Of a stretch of 64,000 nt of DNA, positions 1 to 9,912 are shown piece by piece (positions within the stretch are counted from its first letter, which is position 1; each line of letters starts with the position of its first letter). Source of the stretch: Juglans regia (Eukaryota > Streptophyta > Magnoliopsida > Fagales > Juglandaceae); contig NC_049916.1 of the NCBI RefSeq assembly GCF_001411555.2, forward strand, positions 9,497,295 to 9,561,294. Reading direction: 5' to 3'. Below the pieces are notes generated by a model that saw only the letters and a list, made by a program, of their open reading frames with translations, was not told where the DNA came from and made no database searches. The translations under genes were made by a program, and so were the position numbers.

Positions 1-906
1 GATATTTGGTGTGGGGAATCAGCTCTCAAATCTAATTTTCCTCTCTTTATAGGATTGCAAGGAATCAAAATGCTGCTGTGGCAGATAATATCTCCAACAT
101 ACGGATAATAATATTCTGTGGAATGTTGATTTTATCAGAGAGGTAAATGACTGGGAAGTGAATGATGTTTCTGATTTTTTGGGAAGACTTTATAATTAAA
201 AAATGATGCAGGGAAGAGAGGACTGTTTACTGTGGGACCATGCTAGAAAGTCTAGGTTTTCTGTTAGTTCTTTTTATAAGGTGCTGACTTGTCATTCTGG
301 TTGTGCTTTCCCTTGGAAATCCATTTGGAGAGTGATGGTTCCTACTAGGGTGGCGTTTTTCAGTTGGGTGGTTGCTCTAGGGAAAGTTTTGACCATGGAT
401 AACCTTAGAAAATGTGGTATGTGCATTGCCAATTGGTGTGTCATGTGTAAGAAGGATGGTGAATCTGTAGATCATCTATTTCTTCATTGTGAGGTGGCAA
501 AGTCTTTATGGTATGTGGTTTTGAGTTGGACAGGTTTATATTGGGTGATGCCAAAGGAAGCTGTGGATCTTCTTGCATGTTGGAGAGGTTTGGAGGGAAG
601 GAAATGTGTAGCTGCCAGATGGAATATGATTCCTTTGTGTTTAATGTGGTGTTTTTGGCTGGAAAGGAATGGGAGATGTTTTGAAGACAAAGCGTTCTCT
701 TGGAGAACTTTGGAATTTTTTCTTTTCTACTTTGTGTTTGTGGGCTAGGATTTTTGTAAGGGATGATGATAATTTACTGAATCTGTTTGTCTTTTTCCAG
801 CTTCTAGAGTGTAGGAGGCATTTCCTTTGTATACTTCCTGTGTATTTGGGCTGTGCCTATTCTTGGTAATAAAATCTCTTATTAATTATCAAAAAAAAAA
901 AAAAAA
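1..906 (+). mobile_element. LINE (L1-type) 3' end with poly(A) tail
   Basis: This is the 3' part of a non-LTR retrotransposon; its 5' part lies before the window. Bases 1-200 still read as LINE ORF2 in shifting frames, and 203-748 encode the C-terminal zinc-binding region. The 3' end is a short UTR ending in TTAATTATC followed by 16 A (891-906), which fixes the strand and the end of the element. It probably sits in an intron of the CCZ1-like gene, whose last exons follow on the same strand. The upstream target-site duplication is outside the window and could not be checked. Confidence 0.85.
203..748 (+). pseudogene. LINE ORF2 C-terminal zinc-binding (zf-RVT) remnant
   Basis: The 181-residue open stretch has the zf-RVT signature found after the reverse transcriptase in plant LINEs: a W-S-x-Y pattern near the start (FSVSSFYKVL), then cysteine pairs at CGMC and CVMC, and HLFLHC followed by W about six residues later. 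In a live element this domain follows the RT and helps the ORF2 protein bind nucleic acid. It is a fragment: the upstream RT frame is broken before 200, and no host function is implied. Confidence 0.8.
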
Positions 907-1937
907 GTCTGCAACGGCTTTTCCTCTCTTTGGTATGTCCTGGGTGTTTCCCTGCATATTCATGATTTTTTGCTTAGATGGAGATGTGAGCCTTGAAGAC
1001 TTATTTTTGCCCTGCAGTCTTGTTGGTTGGTTTTGGAGTATTTTAGAAAATCTTTAGTTGGGTGTTCACCACTTTAATTGAGTCACATAATATATAAATA
1101 TAATGCTTAAGAACAAATGCAACTCATTTTTCAATAACTCTCTGGGTTCTGATCGCTGTGTATCCTCTTTTCCTTTCATTTTATTTTCTTTCCTATCGTC
1201 AGTATTGTCATAAACATTGGCAACAGGGTATGATTGCAAGATGATCCATATTTGCATCAGAGTATGATCAAGATGATGATGGTGATGATCATGATTGTAA
1301 TGATGACTATGGTTAACGCTAGATATATTTGAGTTAGCATGATGACCCATGTTTTCTTCACATTGAGGCCTCCAGCGTAATGCTGAGCAGATTACCTTGG
1401 CTGCTTGAGGACAAATCTCCTGGTGGACCCAGTCGTTATTACTATTATTGTTATTCTTATGCTATGTGATTGCAAGATGTTTGAGATTAAGCATGAAAAG
1501 TGATACTGGGTTGTAGCCAAAGAAGTTTAGCATGAAAATGAATTCTGGATGAAATCCCCTATCAAAAAAAAAAAAAAAATTCTGGATGAAATCCTCCAAA
1601 GCCTTGCTGGCTGGGTCCACTACTGTTGTCTGGGGCCTAAATCTTGTGGTCAGTGTATGAACATAGACGGCTAGATTAATTGACTGGATGGACAAATCAT
1701 TTTGTTCCAATCTTAAAATGCATCTAAAATTATTTATGGACGATTTTTATTCTGGGAGTCTTGCATGTTATTCAAACCTTCAGCTTTGCATATTAGGTTA
1801 AATGTTGGTTCTGTTGCCTGCAACTTGACAACATAATTTCCGATAGTGGATGCTGACTTGTCAGTTAAGAAACACCCATTTTTGGTCAGCTGATTACTTT
1901 AATCAAGCGATTTAATTGAAGTATTGTTCTGTTGCAG
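907..1937 (+). other. Probable CCZ1 intron sequence, no gene seen
   Basis: No convincing exon is visible here. The stretch has low-complexity ATG/ATGATG runs (about 1262-1312), a short TTATTA microsatellite (about 1436-1457) and one tiny retroposon footprint (1541-1594). A pyrimidine-rich tract and GTTGCAG lead into the next exon at 1938, so this is most simply the 3' part of an intron that also holds the LINE. Confidence 0.5.
1541..1594 (+). mobile_element. Micro-retroposon: 20-bp insert between 17-bp target-site duplications
   Basis: Two identical 17-bp copies of AATTCTGGATGAAATCC (1541-1557 and 1578-1594) flank only CCTATC plus a run of 14 A. This is the structure left by target-primed reverse transcription that stopped almost at once, so only the last few bases of the parent RNA and its poly(A) were copied. 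The ATC before the A run matches the 3' end of the LINE at 881-890. Confidence 0.8.
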
Positions 1938-2546
1938 GAATCTTTGCTTGTCTTAAGTAAGGTTAGAGAAGAGGTTGATTTGGAAAAAGGTCAAATGGTA
2001 GGGGATAATGCAGCTCTTGAGAAAGATTTGGAAATATGCATTAGAGCTAAAAATAACGCCTGGGTTATTGCTCGGATTACAAAAGGGAAAGAGGTTTATA
2101 TGGTTCTAGAGAGAGCCAATGAAACACTGCTTTATGCCTCTGAGGCAGTCGAGAAGTTCAGCAACAGGTAACCAGTTATTATTTTATGCTTTCTTTGGGG
2201 TCAATTGTTTTTAAGTTTACCATAACCAATTGAAAAAAACATGCATATCATGGCCCGGTTTAGTCCAAGTTATTAGGTTGCATATCTTTCCACACAAGAA
2301 CAATCTTTTTGTTGCAGAAAATCCGTAAGTGATAATTTCCATAGCTGCTATTTCTCGGGAAAGTGCATCTTGTGCTAATAAGTTCTCTCTTACACTGTCA
2401 CCGATGAGTATGGGACTGGTTACTGGATTATATAATACAGTACTTAAGTCTTTTATCTATCAAGATTGTAAATCAAAGCATATGGTAGTCATCTATTTGG
2501 TTTTCACTTCTGCAGGTATTGCAATGGAGCATTTTCTTTGGATTAG
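1938..2546 (+). CDS. CCZ1: CCZ1-like vacuolar fusion protein, last two exons (partial)
   Basis: Two exons join in frame: 1938-2167 (acceptor GTTGCAG, donor GTAACC) and 2516-2546 (acceptor TTCTGCAG, stop TAG 2544-2546). Together they encode the C-terminal 87 residues, rich in K/E and ending ..EKFSNRYCNGAFSLD. The stretch AKNNAWVIAR..GKE.YMVLE.A.ETLLYASEAVEKF matches what I recall of the C terminus of plant CCZ1 homologues. CCZ1 pairs with MON1 as the exchange factor that activates Rab7 on late endosomes, before fusion with the vacuole. The split arginine codon (AG|G) supports this exon pair. The N-terminal exons lie upstream of the window or beyond the LINE. The exons themselves show no damage. 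The family name rests on memory of the C-terminal motif, not on a search. Confidence 0.75.
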
Positions 2547-2819
2547 GGTAAAATCCTTGTAGTTTCTAATGCCCAAAAGAAACAACTAGCAGTGCATGAA
2601 GATGGTCAGCATTCTGTTATTTGTTACCCACCTCTTTCTTCCCTGACGCGGGCATACTTTTGCTGTATAATTCTCTAAGGTCGAAAAAGTCTTTAGAAAA
2701 GAAAAACAGTCAGTTGCATGTATCTCCTGATATATTTGTGCACTACGTTTTTTCTCTTCCTTTTTTCTTAAGAGGAAAAAAATGTCTGTAGTGTTAAGAT
2801 TAAACTATCTCACCTCAGC

Positions 2820-2957
2820 CCGTTTGGATACGAAGGTGAGATGAAACCATCTTATCTCATCCTATTTCATCTCATTTTATTTAATTTCAACTAATGATCT
2901 CACTAGTATTCATAAATCATTTCAACTCATCTTATCTCATCTCATTATTCAAACTGG
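2820..2957. repeat. MITE-like element with GTTTGGATA...GAGATGA inverted ends
   Basis: The left end reads GTTTGGATA..GAGATGA, and the right end, read on the other strand, GTTTGAATAATGAGATGA. The body is rich in TCTCATC / GAGATGAG words. The size (about 138 bp), the imperfect terminal inverted repeats and the lack of coding sequence fit a MITE in the downstream region of the CCZ1-like gene. No clear target-site duplication was found, so the ends are approximate. Confidence 0.55.
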
Positions 2958-3059
2958 CCAAGTTGATAGATCACAGGTCGAGAACATACACTACCAACTT
3001 TATTACATTATTGCCCCTCACCTCTCCTGATGAATAGATCCCACATTTTAAGAGGTCTT

Positions 3060-3232
3060 GTTTGGTTATGCAGTTCAGATGAGATGAGATGTTTTGTTAA
3101 AAATTGAATAAAATATTATTATAATATAATTTTTGTTTTGAGATTTGAAAAGATTGAATTGTTTATTATATTTTGTGTGAGAGTTTGAAAAAATTATAAT
3201 AATTATATGAGATGAGATAAAATCAAATCTAA
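3060..3232. repeat. Second GAGATGAG-type MITE-like repeat
   Basis: It starts near GTTTGGTTATGCAG followed by GATGAGATGAGATG, and ends in ATGAGATGAGATAAAATCAAATC. The AT-rich interior and GAGATGAG words mark it as a relative of the repeat at 2820-2957. The ends are only partly complementary and the borders are approximate. Confidence 0.45.
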
Positions 3233-3547
3233 GGTTGTCATCAACTGCGACATGAATACAAAATCACCCACTTTGATATACACAATACCAACAGCTAGTG
3301 CACCTGTGTGTGAGAGAGTCTCACCGGGTTGCAAGGTTGCTAATCATCAAGTAAGATAAAGTTTGAAGTTCCACTCTGACATTTTACCATACAACTGTCC
3401 TGCACACTTGCGCAGACTTCTTTATTCTAAACTCCGACGAAAATAGATCCACTTTGACATTTTAGTATTTTACCAAGCGGTTTTACAACATCAAGCTAAT
3501 TTACACGCAACTGCTGAAAAGGCGCGAGGCCGGTAACAAAAGGGTTA

Positions 3548-5950
3548 TTAATCCCCAAGAAAGAAAATGGTAGGCTTTCCTGGTTCTGTGATCTCCACCG
3601 TACCTTCCAACATCTTAGCCACCTTCCCCATCGGCGGCCTCTTCTCCGGTCGATCTTGAAGGCACCACATCGCCGTCTTCACCATCCGATCCACCAAATG
3701 AAAATGGGCTCGACTATCATAACTATGTTTGATTCGACGATCCAGGATGTCCTCCACCTTTATCTCCTTGTATACTTTCTCGAATGCCCACCCCGGGAAA
3801 TACCAATCCTCGCTGTGCTTCACGGACCCTTGCATCTCAAAATTCCTTGTGCCTGTCACTATTTCCAGCAGCACCATCCCGAAGCTGTACACGTCGGCCT
3901 TTGCAGTAATCGGGTCTGATCTAACCCATTCCGGCGCCATGTACCCTCTTGTCCCCCGCATCCGTGACATGCTCACCATATCCTCCTTTTTCTTCAGCTT
4001 TGCCAACCCAAAGTCGGATATCTTGGGGCAGAAATCATCCCCCAAGAGTATATTCTCTGGCTTAATGTCACAATGCAAAACCCACTCCAAACACTCTTCG
4101 TGCAAATACGCTATCGCTCTAGCCACGCCGAGCGCAATCCGGTATCGAACGCCCCAATCCAGTATCGGGTTCAGGCCGTTTTCAGAAAGAGGACCCATTT
4201 CCAGCTCCCCATCTTCTCTGGAATTTGCCCGAGCAGAACGAAAGATGTACTTGTCGAGGGAGCCATTGGGGACATACTCGTAGACAAGGATTCTCTTACC
4301 CTTCTCCGCACAAAACCCCCACAATCTAACCAAGTTGAGGTGGTGCATCCGGGCAATAATTGTGACCTCTGCCCAGAACTCGGGGTCGCCGCCGGCAACA
4401 TGTTTCAAACACTTCACCGCGACGACGCGGTGATCGGGGAGCTCTCCTTTATAAACATCTCCGAATCCACCTTTGCCTATCAGGTTGGAGAAGTCTTTGG
4501 TGGCTGCCTTGAGCTCGGCGTATGTGAACCGCTTGGGTCCACCTGCCGGAAGGAACTCGAGGCCTAAGGTCTGAGCCATGTCCCTGTACTTGATGTACTT
4601 CTTCAGAAAACGCCAGAAGAAAAACACCCCGGAGAGCAGCTCTGCAGCAAAGAGGGTACAGATTATCGCTATATTTCTCGCGGTGGTGCTGGATTCTTCG
4701 GGCGGTAGAGGGAGGCTTATATTGACCGGGCATGTCGTTTCCAGCAACTTGGTCATGCCGCTGAAGTTTGATATGTCTGTCTCCGAACTGTCAACGCGCA
4801 AATACATGACGGCCTCGGTACCCGGCGACCAGTACCCATATAGCAGCCGTTCGAGTTGAAGAGAGCAAGAACCTTTTCCGTCATACTTGAATCCAAACCC
4901 AAGACATTTGGCGACTTTAGAGCAGTTAGCTTGACACTCCGCCAGATTCCTAGCAGTAATCTTATTAGTATTGTTCGCCCCACTGGAATAATTGACATAA
5001 TCAAGCGGAAGGAACTTGGTCTTTGCCGGGTTGTTGATCGGAATTTTGATGTCGCATCCTTCTTGTGCTCCACCGGAACGCGGCCGAAACCCTGGCGGAC
5101 ATGTACAATTGGTACTAGAATTCGAGCCATCACTTATGCAAATAGCGTTAGGCCCACACGTGCCATAAACTCTGCACATTTCTTGCATTGCTTTCCAAAC
5201 AACGACCCACGCTTTTTGATCTGGATCATAACTGTAAATTCCGAGATTACCATCGTCGTCAAGCGTCAATCTTCGCAAATCTGTAGAACCGAAATCCGCA
5301 GGAATGAAAAACTCTCCATTCTGGACCATTTTCCCGTCAGTCTGGAGCATTTGGAAAGGTCTTCCCTTTGCGGCTTCCCAATAACTATCGGTGTTATTGA
5401 AAAGCAACTTCGAGGAGTTTGCGAAGCTATACTTACCATTCTTGGAAACTAATGTGGTATTAGTTATAATCTGGTTCGGCAAAATGGTATCTGTTGGGAA
5501 TTTGAAACTCTGCCAGTTTGCGAAAGAAAGATTACCCTCATTGCTTAGGCTGAGACTGGAGTTTGGGTTTCCTGAGGCATCCCGCGGCCACAAGTTCTGG
5601 CCCGAGAAGTCGTTGAGACGGAGCTGTCCAGAGGTGGTGATGACAAGCGATGCGGAGCCGTTGACCGCAGAGGTCTTATTGGTTGACCAGACGATGAGAC
5701 TTCCGGAGACGTTGTAGTACCAAACTGAGAAGTTGTAGTGCGTTTCGGAGCTGGGTAGTAGCTGGAATCCGGCGGCGAAGACGGAGTTGGGAGAGACAAG
5801 GATTCGGTTCTGGCCTGGGCTCCATGGGGAGTCCGACGATTTGAAGGATGAGAAAGTCAGAGATGGGGCTTGTTGTTGGGCTGAGGATGGTGGACTGATT
5901 GAAAGGAGGAAGGCGAAGAGGAAGAGGAAGGAGAGGAACTGGGTAGCCAT
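3548..5950 (-). CDS. G-type lectin S-receptor-like serine/threonine kinase (At1g34300-like)
   Basis: A single uninterrupted frame of 800 residues, from ATG at 5948-5950. Seen in order: signal peptide (1-24, cut likely after SSA), bulb-lectin domain (about 35-150), S-locus-like region (about 185-260), EGF-like cysteines (259, 265, 271, 282, 284, 299), PAN/apple cysteines (339, 343, 349, 362), transmembrane helix (about 426-446) and a cytosolic kinase. The kinase has its glycine loop at 491-500 (IGKGGFGDVY), Lys513, Glu528, catalytic HCDIKPEN at 626-633, DFG at 646-648 and APEW at 672-675, so all key residues are present. Cys precedes the catalytic Asp, making it a non-RD kinase, a class often linked to immune signalling. 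The many N-x-S/T sites fit an extracellular domain. Such proteins sit in the plasma membrane and relay surface signals; the ligand cannot be told from sequence. The gene is intronless, and the length is close to that of the family. This is the only intact gene in the window. Confidence 0.93.
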   Translation of the reverse strand: MATQFLSFLFLFAFLLSISPPSSAQQQAPSLTFSSFKSSDSPWSPGQNRILVSPNSVFAAGFQLLPSSETHYNFSVWYYNVSGSLIVWSTNKTSAVNGSASLVITTSGQLRLNDFSGQNLWPRDASGNPNSSLSLSNEGNLSFANWQSFKFPTDTILPNQIITNTTLVSKNGKYSFANSSKLLFNNTDSYWEAAKGRPFQMLQTDGKMVQNGEFFIPADFGSTDLRRLTLDDDGNLGIYSYDPDQKAWVVVWKAMQEMCRVYGTCGPNAICISDGSNSSTNCTCPPGFRPRSGGAQEGCDIKIPINNPAKTKFLPLDYVNYSSGANNTNKITARNLAECQANCSKVAKCLGFGFKYDGKGSCSLQLERLLYGYWSPGTEAVMYLRVDSSETDISNFSGMTKLLETTCPVNISLPLPPEESSTTARNIAIICTLFAAELLSGVFFFWRFLKKYIKYRDMAQTLGLEFLPAGGPKRFTYAELKAATKDFSNLIGKGGFGDVYKGELPDHRVVAVKCLKHVAGGDPEFWAEVTIIARMHHLNLVRLWGFCAEKGKRILVYEYVPNGSLDKYIFRSARANSREDGELEMGPLSENGLNPILDWGVRYRIALGVARAIAYLHEECLEWVLHCDIKPENILLGDDFCPKISDFGLAKLKKKEDMVSMSRMRGTRGYMAPEWVRSDPITAKADVYSFGMVLLEIVTGTRNFEMQGSVKHSEDWYFPGWAFEKVYKEIKVEDILDRRIKHSYDSRAHFHLVDRMVKTAMWCLQDRPEKRPPMGKVAKMLEGTVEITEPGKPTIFFLGD

Positions 5951-6013
5951 GGAAATATTGGTTTGGGGAGGGGGAGGTTCTGTGGAATTGTGAATGGCTG
6001 GGCGAAGGAGAGG

Positions 6014-6023
6014 TTTTTATTTA
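6014..6023 (-). promoter_or_regulatory. Possible TATA box of the receptor kinase gene
   Basis: On the minus strand TAAATAAAAA lies about 64 bp upstream of the ATG, which would place transcription start near 5985 with a short CT-rich leader. No other ATG lies between it and the chosen start codon. It is the only TATA-like word in the proximal, otherwise GC-moderate, upstream region. Confidence 0.4.
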
Positions 6024-6175
6024 CTAGGTTGTAATTAGTACAATGTATTTCCATGGCGGCTGCCGGCTGGTGGTGGATGATTCTTCTGGCATTGACCAAG
6101 ACTATTGACTTGGGATAACGGCCCACGGGGGTTACTGATCCTTGTGGTCCTCGCTTTGATCGCAACATGAACCCG

Positions 6176-6201
6176 ACGTTCAACGTTCAACGTTCAACGT
6201 T
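6176..6201. repeat. 7-bp tandem repeat ACGTTCA, 3.7 copies
   Basis: ACGTTCA is repeated three times and followed by ACGTT, about 225 bp upstream of the kinase start codon. It is a short perfect array, possibly a variable promoter element, with no motif assignment that I would defend. Confidence 0.7.
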
Positions 6202-6796
6202 AGAGCATTCATAATGGATTTTATAATCTTATTCTTTAAAATATATTATTAATTTTTTCTATTTTACGTACTAAAACATACATTATATCAATTTATCTAT
6301 TTTTTATATTATTTAAATAAAATATATATTTTTTATAAGAGTAAATAATATATTTTTAACATTTCATATTCATTTTAAATGTCATTTAACTATCAATAAA
6401 TTTATAATATCTCTTCATATATAATGTCATGAAATTATGTCTTATACACATAAAATAAAGGTTTATAAGCTAAAAAAAATTAAAAATATAAAAAATGAGA
6501 TTATAGTATGAGAATATTAAAAAGTATATATACTTATTTATTTTATCTAGCAAATTTGCAGTGCCTTTACATCTTTCAATATTTATTTATTATCAATATT
6601 ATTATTATCATTAAACTTTTATTACTTATTTATAATTTGTGATTTATAGCTTTGGTATCAGAGTCATTGGTAATTATATTGCTATATTATTATATTTTGT
6701 TGTTATCTTCTATTTTATATTGTTGTTTAAATTTGAATGACATATTTTATGATGGGATTATTATTATGCTCAAAATATTGGTTTTCGTAATATATA
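6202..6796. other. AT-rich stretch with a tRNA-Met-type primer site
   Basis: Very AT-rich sequence without open frames. At 6652-6670 it has TTGGTATCAGAGTCATTGG, close to the initiator tRNA-Met primer-binding site used by plant LTR elements and pararetroviruses. It is not preceded by a clear LTR end. The pararetroviral sequence resumes at 14310, just after the inserted LTR element, so this stretch may be the leader of that viral copy; an LTR-element relic is the alternative. Confidence 0.4.
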
Positions 6797-7124
6797 TGTA
6801 ACGATCCGATCCTATATTTTTATGGATAAATTATAGGAAATTATTTTTAAGCTCAATAAATGAGTTAAAGCCCATATGAGAATTATCAGATGATTTTTTT
6901 ACTAAACCTAGAATTAAGGTTCCATTATTATTATTATTATTATTTCCTTTTCGTCATGAGTGGTAGAGTCCAAATACTATTATTATTCTTATTTCCTTTT
7001 TGTCATAAAACTCCTAGTTACCGGATTTTCTTCGATAAATTTCAAATCCGTATAAAATCTAGTTCCACTCCCACGCACGTACGTCTCTTTTTCTTCTTCT
7101 TCTTCACTAGGGTTTTCATTGGTC

Positions 7125-7132
7125 TATATATA
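7125..7132 (+). promoter_or_regulatory. LTR TATA box
   Basis: TCTATATATAGAGG lies in the first tenth of the LTR, after a TTCTTC-rich stretch. The same word is kept in the 3' LTR at 11736-11743. It would drive the genomic RNA of the element, with the R region starting about 30 bp further on. Confidence 0.6.
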
Positions 7133-8519
7133 GAGGCTTATTTACGTCCAGTTCGAGCCAATATTTCCAACGTGAACAACCAGCCTCTTCCTCAAGCCGA
7201 AACCAAACCCACGCCTTCTTCCCCATGTCGCACTCTGATCACCTCCACGCCAACCCAAACTGCAAGCCGCACTCCTTAAGCCCTTGCATGTTGCCCTCCA
7301 CTTCATGCACAGCCTCCAGGCCACATCCAGGAAAGAAGCAATCGAGAACCACCTTTCCCTCCACCGTAAATCCCAGAAAATAACTTCACTGCCGAGTTGG
7401 TCCATATTTTTCCTCCACGCACAGAACCACTGCACGCCACTGGGAACCCACTGCACCACCTTGCCAAAGCCAAGCAAACCACGACCCAACTCCTCCCTCT
7501 GACCACCTCGTTGCCCAGCTAGCAGAACCATTACTCGACCTGCCCTTGGAAAAGCCAACAAGCCGCTGCCATCCACCCCTGTTTTTAGCCCTCAAAACAG
7601 AGTGTTTTTGGAGCCTACTGTAGAGCCAAGCCTCCACCTTGTCAACCGTCTCTCCTCGTCGGAAGCGTCCTCAACACACGGCCGCAACTCGGCTAGCTAT
7701 GCCCCGGACCACCATACGTAAGTCCTCTCCCTCAAGCGGTGTCCTTTCCCCTCTCGTTCATCTCGTCTCTCTCACTTTCCGTCTCTCTCTCTCAGTCGCT
7801 TAGTGGCCCAATCGCTGTAGTTGCCACCACGCCCAGCCACGAGCCGCCGCTAGTTGTTGATCACGGTAAGCCCCTGCCCTTTGCCTTACGCGTAAACCCA
7901 TCCCAAATGCATGCAACCCGTTCACGCGGTACATCTCCACCCTTGACCAACCTATTAAGTCTCTTGGCTTTAATTTATAGATGGGAGTATTACATAGCAT
8001 ACTGTATAGGTAATAACCATAATATAGACTTATTATAAATGGACGGACATAATTTTGTTTGCGCTTAATGGGATATATATATATATATATGTATGTATTT
8101 ATGGTTTTAAGAGAGTTACATACGAAAGGTTAGACTATTTTAGAAAAATTTATCAAATGTCGGGAAATTTAAGTGGGACATATAAACTCTAGATACACAG
8201 AATTGATGTCAATATTATGGATTCAATGTGATTTTAGAGTTTTGAAAGACCAAAGTTTATGAAAAATATAGATTAAGTTGGAATTTCTAGTTTAATTACG
8301 AGGTACGTCTTTAAGTAGAAATTTACGTAAGCTACGTGTCTATCTTATAGGAAATCAGTCGCGCCCCGGAAATAGTGGATTAGCGTTGCAAGGTAAGTAG
8401 TATGATTATATACTTACACGTATGTACAGTGAACTGCTTGTCTTTTTATAAAAGATATTATGCATGTATGCCCTTCATTGGAAGCCCCTTTTTACGTACC
8501 CAAGACATGATAAAATTAT

Positions 8520-8880
8520 AAAAAATCCATGATTTTATGTAAAGTATTATGCATTAAGTTATTTAAGACAGATCATGATTTTATGAAATGAGTTATGCAT
8601 CTACAGATTTATAAAAAAGTCATGATTTTATGTAAAAATTTATGAATATTGATGATCTTATGTGATAATTTATGCATTAAAATAATTATGGGAAGTCATA
8701 CATGATTTTATGTGAGAGATTATTCATAAAATTATTTATTAAATGCATGATTTTACGTAAGAGTTATTTCATAAAATTATTTATGAAATGCATGATTTTA
8801 TGTGAGAGTTATTTCATAAAATTTTCTATGAAAAATCATGAATTTATGTGAGGAAACATGTATCACGATATTTATGAAAT
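8520..8880. repeat. Degenerate tandem array inside the 5' LTR
   Basis: Units of roughly 55-65 bp carry CATGATTTTATGTGAGAG..TTATTTCATAAAATTATTTATGAAATG in varied form. The array has its counterpart in the 3' LTR at about 13150-13510, so it was present before insertion. Confidence 0.6.
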
Positions 8881-9682
8881 AATGCGATTTCATTTGAAAT
8901 CTATGATACGATATGACAAGTATGTATGAGATTTCTGTTGAAATCTATGAAATGACCAGTATACAAGTATGATTATGATAAGATATGCAACGGCCTGCGT
9001 TATGATATGAAAATGGTACCTATGTTATGGGCATATTGCATTGCCAGGTCGTGCATGCTGGTAGTGCACCCAGTATGTCTTCCCTATGTATGGATTCCAC
9101 GACCCGCGGCCACGGGCGGAATCAGAATCTATTTAGATTCGCTAACCCTAACTCATGGGGGTCAACAGTGGGTAACGACCTATGATAAGTGAAAGATAAG
9201 TTAATGTTAATGTTCATGTTATTTATGAATGTATTTATGAATATGCACGTTTTTCAAGAAACCTTATGTTTATTATGTTTACTGTATGATGTGTTGCTTA
9301 TTGAGTATTCGACTCATTTTAGATTGTTTTTATGTTTTTAAACCACTCCAGGTGATGACATTTATGAAGATGAGACTGCAGGACAGGACTTGACCTAGGG
9401 AGGCGAGGCAGAGGCCTAGACAGATTATGCTATGACTATTTCTATGGTTTAAACTTTAAATAAATTATTTTGATAAGTACATGAGGCTTCCGTATTTTTA
9501 ATAAGTGCTTCCGCAGACTTTATTTTGAATTTTCAGTATTTATTGAAGTTTGTTATTTTATTAAATTCTTTCGCATCTGGCACGTTGTTAAAAAGGAAAA
9601 ACTTTTATATTTAAGTTTTGTAGTAGCACACTAGCTTTCCAAAAATTCTAGAATGTCTTTTTGGGAAGCGGGGTGTTATAGT

Positions 9683-9698
9683 TGGTATCAGAGTCAGG
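9683..9698 (+). promoter_or_regulatory. Primer-binding site (tRNA-iMet type)
   Basis: TGGTATCAGAGTCAGG begins two bases after the 5' LTR end. The TGGTATCAGAG core is complementary to the 3' end of plant initiator tRNA-Met, the usual primer for minus-strand synthesis in Gypsy and Copia elements. Confidence 0.85.
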
Positions 9699-9912
9699 TT
9701 GAAGGATTCTGTAGACTTTTCAAAATAAAGAGAGGAAAACTTTTGCAAAGAAAGTTAAAAAAAAAAAAAACAGAGCAGTTTTGGAAAATAGAAAAGGAAG
9801 GGAAGAAATGTCTAGGCCGAGGTCTCTCCCAAGGTAGGTTCTGCTCTACTTTAAGTATGTTATAAATTTTTCTTTTAGTAGTTGAATGCATTTTGATTGA
9901 CATTGTTAAAAC

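Larger units (their letters stand above)
6797..9680 (+). repeat. 5' LTR of the TR-GAG element
   Basis: Starts TGTAACGATCC and ends GTGTTATA directly before the primer site. It has a TATA box (TATATATA, 7125-7132), a CT microsatellite near 7765-7800 and a degenerate array of CATGATTTTATGTGAGAG-like units at about 8520-8880. Open frames inside it occur on both strands in a C-rich segment and look incidental. Confidence 0.88.

Noticed and set aside
1066..1350. His-rich minus-strand frame as a metal-binding protein
   Set aside because: The histidines come from an ATG/ATGATG low-complexity run in a probable intron, and nothing else supports a gene.
7142..7637. Overlapping open frames on both strands in the TR-GAG LTR
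   Set aside because: They lie in a GC-rich part of a non-coding LTR. They are not matched consistently in the 3' LTR (11690-12248), and no domain is visible.
8520..8880. CRISPR-like spaced repeats
   Set aside because: Units are degenerate, directly adjacent and located inside an LTR of a plant retrotransposon, with a matching array in the other LTR.
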